Assembly: GCA_036939755.1 (NCBI GenBank)
Contig: JALLAZ010001129.1
Location: forward strand, 1 to 10,109
Source: Stephanodiscus triporus
Lineage: Eukaryota; Bacillariophyta; Thalassiosirophyceae; Thalassiosirales; Thalassiosiraceae
Length of the DNA: 10,109 nucleotides
Direction of reading: 5' to 3'
The stretch's first letter is position 1; every line of letters starts with the position of its first letter. The position numbers were made by a program, and so were the translations under genes. Positions 6,955 through 10,109 of this stretch are shown one piece after another. The notes beneath the pieces are model-generated. The model had not been told where the DNA came from. It saw only the letters and a program-made list of their open reading frames with translations, and searched no databases.

Positions 6955-8925
6955 ATGATCGATGATCGATGCGGGCTCAAAGCCGCCATAATTCAATCTT
7001 TGTGCAAGTGTGTTTTGGCCACAGTCGGATTCCTAGGCTTCTTGCACATCCATGCGTTCATCCCTGCCTGGACAGCTTACCGCTGCCGCCCTGCCACTGA
7101 ATCTCTGATGGCAAAGGATGGATCGAGTAGCAAAAATCAACAAGTCTCCACCAACACGACCGAAAGCGCAGATCTGCTATTATTATTACCCCAACTGTAT
7201 ACATTTCAAAAACCACGCCAGAAACGCAGTGCAACGAGAAGGCTAAGGAAACCACGTTATTACTGGCAGTCGCACGAAAATTTGAGGAGAGAGCTCCATT
7301 TGTTTTGGGAAGAACTGAACGTGAGGGTTGATCCAGATCGGCCACCACCCATACCAAGTGAGCATTTATTGAATCATTTCGATCGAAATGACCTCCGCTG
7401 GGGAATAACCCAAATGGGTGGACGGGATAATGTTTCACACATGTTAGGTGGGGCAAAAATTATTCCCGGTAAATGGATAGAGGCTATCGAACTCGATGAG
7501 GTGAAAAAACTACTACCTCTAATAAATCAGCACGGTCCCAAGAAACGTTCCAATGCTAGTTTGCAACATATTCATCAAAATGCAACTGATATTGTCACGT
7601 CCGTGCCATCGGTACCATCTGCTAAGCACAACAACTCAGCGGGAACACAAGCAAAAGAATTTTGGTCGAAAGACAAGGTCATCAAAGAATTGTAAGATAC
7701 TTATCGGTTGAAGCCATTGCCACGTGCACAATCTTGTCTGACCTAACATTATTGGATGTTTGCATGAGCAGGTACCAATACCTTGAAAGCTATAGAGAGA
7801 ATAAGCAAAGACCCGCTGTATGGATGCCCCGACTAGCTGAGCTTAAGGACAGTCACTCAAAATTATTCAATGCGTGCTCTCGTTTCAAGACACTATCATA
7901 CATGCTGACTTTGTACTCCTCTTTCTCCTCCTCCGATGAATTTGACAATCGAGAAATCCATTCTGTTGCTGGGCTTGTGCCTTTTCGAGAATGGAGGTAC
8001 TTCGAGAGCCAGTTGCAGCTTTTTGTGGAACTGGAATTCTACTTGAATTTGTACCACAATAATTCCGAGGAGTTCTTTCCCGACCCTGCGGTCGTACTAA
8101 TGCATGGACACAAACAACTACACGACCTAATCCGAATACACGGGGGAAAAACTATGTTGGCTCAAAAGTTTGACATGAAATGTGCATGGAATACATGTGA
8201 TGCTGATGTGGACAATAAGTCCATTTCGAATTGTACATCCCCAATCCCGCATAGAGACATCTCAAACCCCAGTCGATACCTGAGTTGGGGTCATTTTTCA
8301 GTGCGATTTGCCATTCAATTGTTACAATTCATACGATCGCAATATCTGCTCCTGAATCCCCCACTTTCCTCTACACATATCAGCATGCCATCTGAGAGTG
8401 ATCTGCTGCGCTGTGGGCAGGATAATTTGGCAGCCCAAGTTGAACGGTATGGAGGATACGAGAATGTAGCACGAAAATTGGGATTGCATTTCTTCGACGA
8501 AAAGAGTCAACAGATGGAAGAAAGATCGTTCAAAGCGGCGAAATTGCTCTGGAAGAACAGACACGGCAGTACATTATTATCCAATAGCCGGGATGAGAAT
8601 ACGAGCAGATTAAAAAGAAAGGGATTAGCATGGGATGAAGATCTTGTTGTCGGAGAATTGTGAGTTGTATGCATTTTATCAAAATTAAACTTATCGCTGA
8701 CAACGTATCTCACGTTGTGGTTATTATTTTCTTCACGTAAGACTTGCTTACGTCCAGGTCAACATGACTAAGAGATCTCTGCCTTCCAATGTTATGCCCC
8801 GCTTTCACCATCTTGACGAGGACGACAGAAGCGATTTGAAAAGAGCAATATCTAAATTTGGTGGCGTGAAGTTTATTGCTAACAAGGCAAATCTAATACA
8901 CGCCAAATGTTTGAAGCTTGATTGA
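6955..8925 (+). CDS. Predicted plastid-targeted five-repeat 'GG-repeat' protein (602 aa)
   Basis: Exons 6955-7691, 7772-8659 and 8742-8925 join in frame (1809 nt). I do not recognise the family. Residues about 10-34 form a hydrophobic signal peptide (VLATVGFLGFLHIHA), followed by F35-I-P and a basic, Ser/Thr-rich stretch, as in the bipartite presequences of diatom plastid proteins (ASAFAP-type motif, Phe at +1). The mature part holds five copies of a helical unit with the pattern W..(x)n..EL..%l......MP....L...gR.DL..AI...GG...VA..lg, at about 103-166, 236-295, 320-381, 418-486 and 533-593. The Gly pairs are G155/G156, G370/G371, G473/G474 and G582/G583; repeat 2 lacks one. Basic linkers separate the repeats. 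A nucleic-acid or protein scaffold role is only a guess. The third exon was found because it completes repeat 5. An internal ATG (M52) would drop the targeting signal. Confidence 0.85.
7692..7771 (+). other. Intron 1 of the GG-repeat gene (80 bp, phase 2)
   Basis: Donor GAATT|GTAAGA, acceptor GAGCAG|G. The split codon TT+G is Leu246 in repeat 2 (KVIKE-L-YQYLE). If retained, the reading frame ends at once (TTG TAA). Confidence 0.88.
8660..8741 (+). other. Intron 2 of the GG-repeat gene (82 bp, phase 2)
   Basis: Donor GAATT|GTGAGT, acceptor CACGTAAG|A. The split codon TT+A is Leu542 in repeat 5 (LVVGE-L-LAYVQ). A second AG at 8756-8757 (GTCCAG) would give Leu-Ser-Thr-stop and lose most of repeat 5. 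If the intron is retained, the frame ends at TTG TGA. The 8741 acceptor is preferred because only it continues the repeat. Confidence 0.8.
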
Positions 8926-10109
8926 GTTGCAAAACGTCCTTGGGCTAGTTGCCTTGAGAATGTCGAACAGGGTAAATGGATCAAGTCCCACCAAAGTCAC
9001 CAATTTCCTTGCGCTAGCATATACAGCATTAGCGGATATGCCTTGTGTTGCGTGTTGTAAGAGACGACATGCGAAAGACTTTTACTGTCGAATACGAAAC
9101 CGAATAATACGAATAGAGTAACCTTTGCATTGTTAATTTATCCTCTTTTATCGACTGTGTCCTCTTGCCTGTCATCGTCAAACATGCGCCTATCCTAAGT
9201 CTGCTCAATCTACCTGATCGTTGCTTCGTCAGTCTGATTGTCAGCAGTAGTTGTTTTTCCGATTCATGGATCTCCATTTCTCACCGCTGCCACATGCGCA
9301 ACATTGCCAAACCCACACCTGTGAGGTATTCTCGCACGTTCGGAAGTGTACAATGTGTCTCGTCCAAGTATACTGGAATACTGGACACCATTTAACTGTC
9401 CATGAAGAACAGGAGGATGAATCGGCATATCAGCGCCTGGAAGAGCGGGAGGGATTCTCTCTATGGTGTAAATAGTGGTTACCGGTTTAGTAGTCCAGTG
9501 ATGAGAATGAATTGTTTGGAACGATGGTTTCTCAAAGATATACATGCCACATTTAGTTTTCAAACTCCGATGTGTGGTTTACTGGGTAGAAATAGTCTGT
9601 TACATGTTGCTTGATAAAGAATGTCTTAGTAATGAATTAATCAATTTTCTAGAACCATCTCAGTAATTTGTTTGTTTAGCCGCTGTCTTCTTTATCAGTT
9701 GAGCCATGGCCACATTCTCTGCCGACGCTCCCAATGTTGATGTTGCCATTTTCATCAAGCATCGTCGTTGGTGGGGGTTCTCTCATTTTTGATGGCATGA
9801 ATTGCGGTCACTGCAGCTATGCCAGCATTGAAATCGCTGTTTTTGCCCATCTCTGTTAGGCGGTCTGGTATTAAAATTGTCCAAAATAAAATTTGCTCCA
9901 AATGCCATTTTTAGAGTTGTTGTATCATGTTTATATATACTATATGACCTCCCTTTTTTTGTGTGGAAAAATTCCACCCACAGCCTGAGTTATAAGCTTT
10001 ACCGTTGCATCACCGTGTTTAACTAACAAAATGGCACGTTTTACATGCTATTTAAGCCATATCTGTATAAGCTGGAAAATATGCATATGGATTATTTTTA
10101 AGTGTTTCA
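8926..10109. other. No supported gene; AT-rich distal region
   Basis: This 1.2-kb stretch follows the GG-repeat gene. The first part should be its 3' untranslated region, although I see no AATAAA close to the stop. The remainder is AT-rich, more so after about 9880, with scattered open frames of at most about 100 codons on both strands (for example minus 9563-9264). None shows a recognised domain. Two abutting minus-strand mini-frames (9850-9755 and 9755-9660) look somewhat protein-like. No tRNA, terminal repeat or transposon signature was seen. Confidence 0.55.

Noticed and set aside
6955..8925. ARID domain in the GG-repeat protein (GGY..V pattern)
   Set aside because: Only the short GG(Y)xxVA pattern is shared; the five-fold repetition and the rest of the unit do not match ARID.
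8918..9121. Open frame just after the GG-repeat gene as a further exon
   Set aside because: It starts at a TTG, overlaps the stop codon of exon 3 in another frame, and shows no sixth repeat.
9926..9949. TATA box (TATATATAAA on the minus strand) before the frame 9977-9783
   Set aside because: It lies inside that frame's 5' part, the region is generally AT-rich, and the downstream frame has no recognisable product.
1..10109. CRISPR array, prokaryotic operon, transposon or viral insertion
   Set aside because: No direct-repeat array, terminal inverted repeats, integrase/reverse transcriptase motif or ribosome binding site pattern was seen; spliced eukaryotic genes account for most of the window.

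Overview
This is a compact stretch of nuclear DNA from a eukaryote, most likely a diatom or another stramenopile alga with a secondary red plastid. Four lines of evidence support this. Three of the five genes carry short spliceosomal introns of 77-98 bp. The protein families are purely eukaryotic: a NUP50 nucleoporin, a VASt lipid-transfer-type membrane protein and a KDM8-like JmjC hydroxylase. The standard stop codons are all used. The last gene starts with a signal peptide followed by an 'HA-FIP' junction, the hallmark of plastid import in these algae. The species cannot be named from the sequence alone.

Layout: five genes alternate strictly in strand, as convergent and divergent pairs. (1) Positions 1-1100 (+): lipoyl synthase, with its 5' end outside the window. 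(2) 2495-1473 (-): a KDM8/JMJD5-like JmjC oxygenase, intronless, with a presequence-like N-terminus. (3) 2801-5104 (+): a three-exon VASt-domain protein of 714 aa with a C-terminal membrane anchor and a tandemly duplicated acidic segment near its N-terminus. (4) 6730-5229 (-): a two-exon NUP50 of 467 aa, with an importin-alpha binding N-terminus, FxF/FG segments and a C-terminal Ran-binding domain. (5) 6955-8925 (+): a three-exon, 602-aa predicted plastid protein built from five divergent copies of a roughly 65-residue helical 'GG' repeat that I do not recognise. The final 1.2 kb (8926-10109) has no gene I can support.

The genes do not form a pathway. They look like ordinary dispersed housekeeping genes packed tightly, with 124-372 bp between neighbours. 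The five introns were placed by eye from GT..AG signals, reading-frame continuity and protein similarity. Every spliced model closes to a whole number of codons.

The most interesting object is gene 5. Two of its five repeats (2 and 5) carry an intron at the same position and in the same phase, inside an aligned Leu codon, which points to an intron older than the repeat duplication. Secondary points are a strong GC drop inside the lipoyl synthase reading frame, a VASt protein without a visible GRAM domain, and a full TGACGTCA palindrome directly in front of the VASt gene's start codon.
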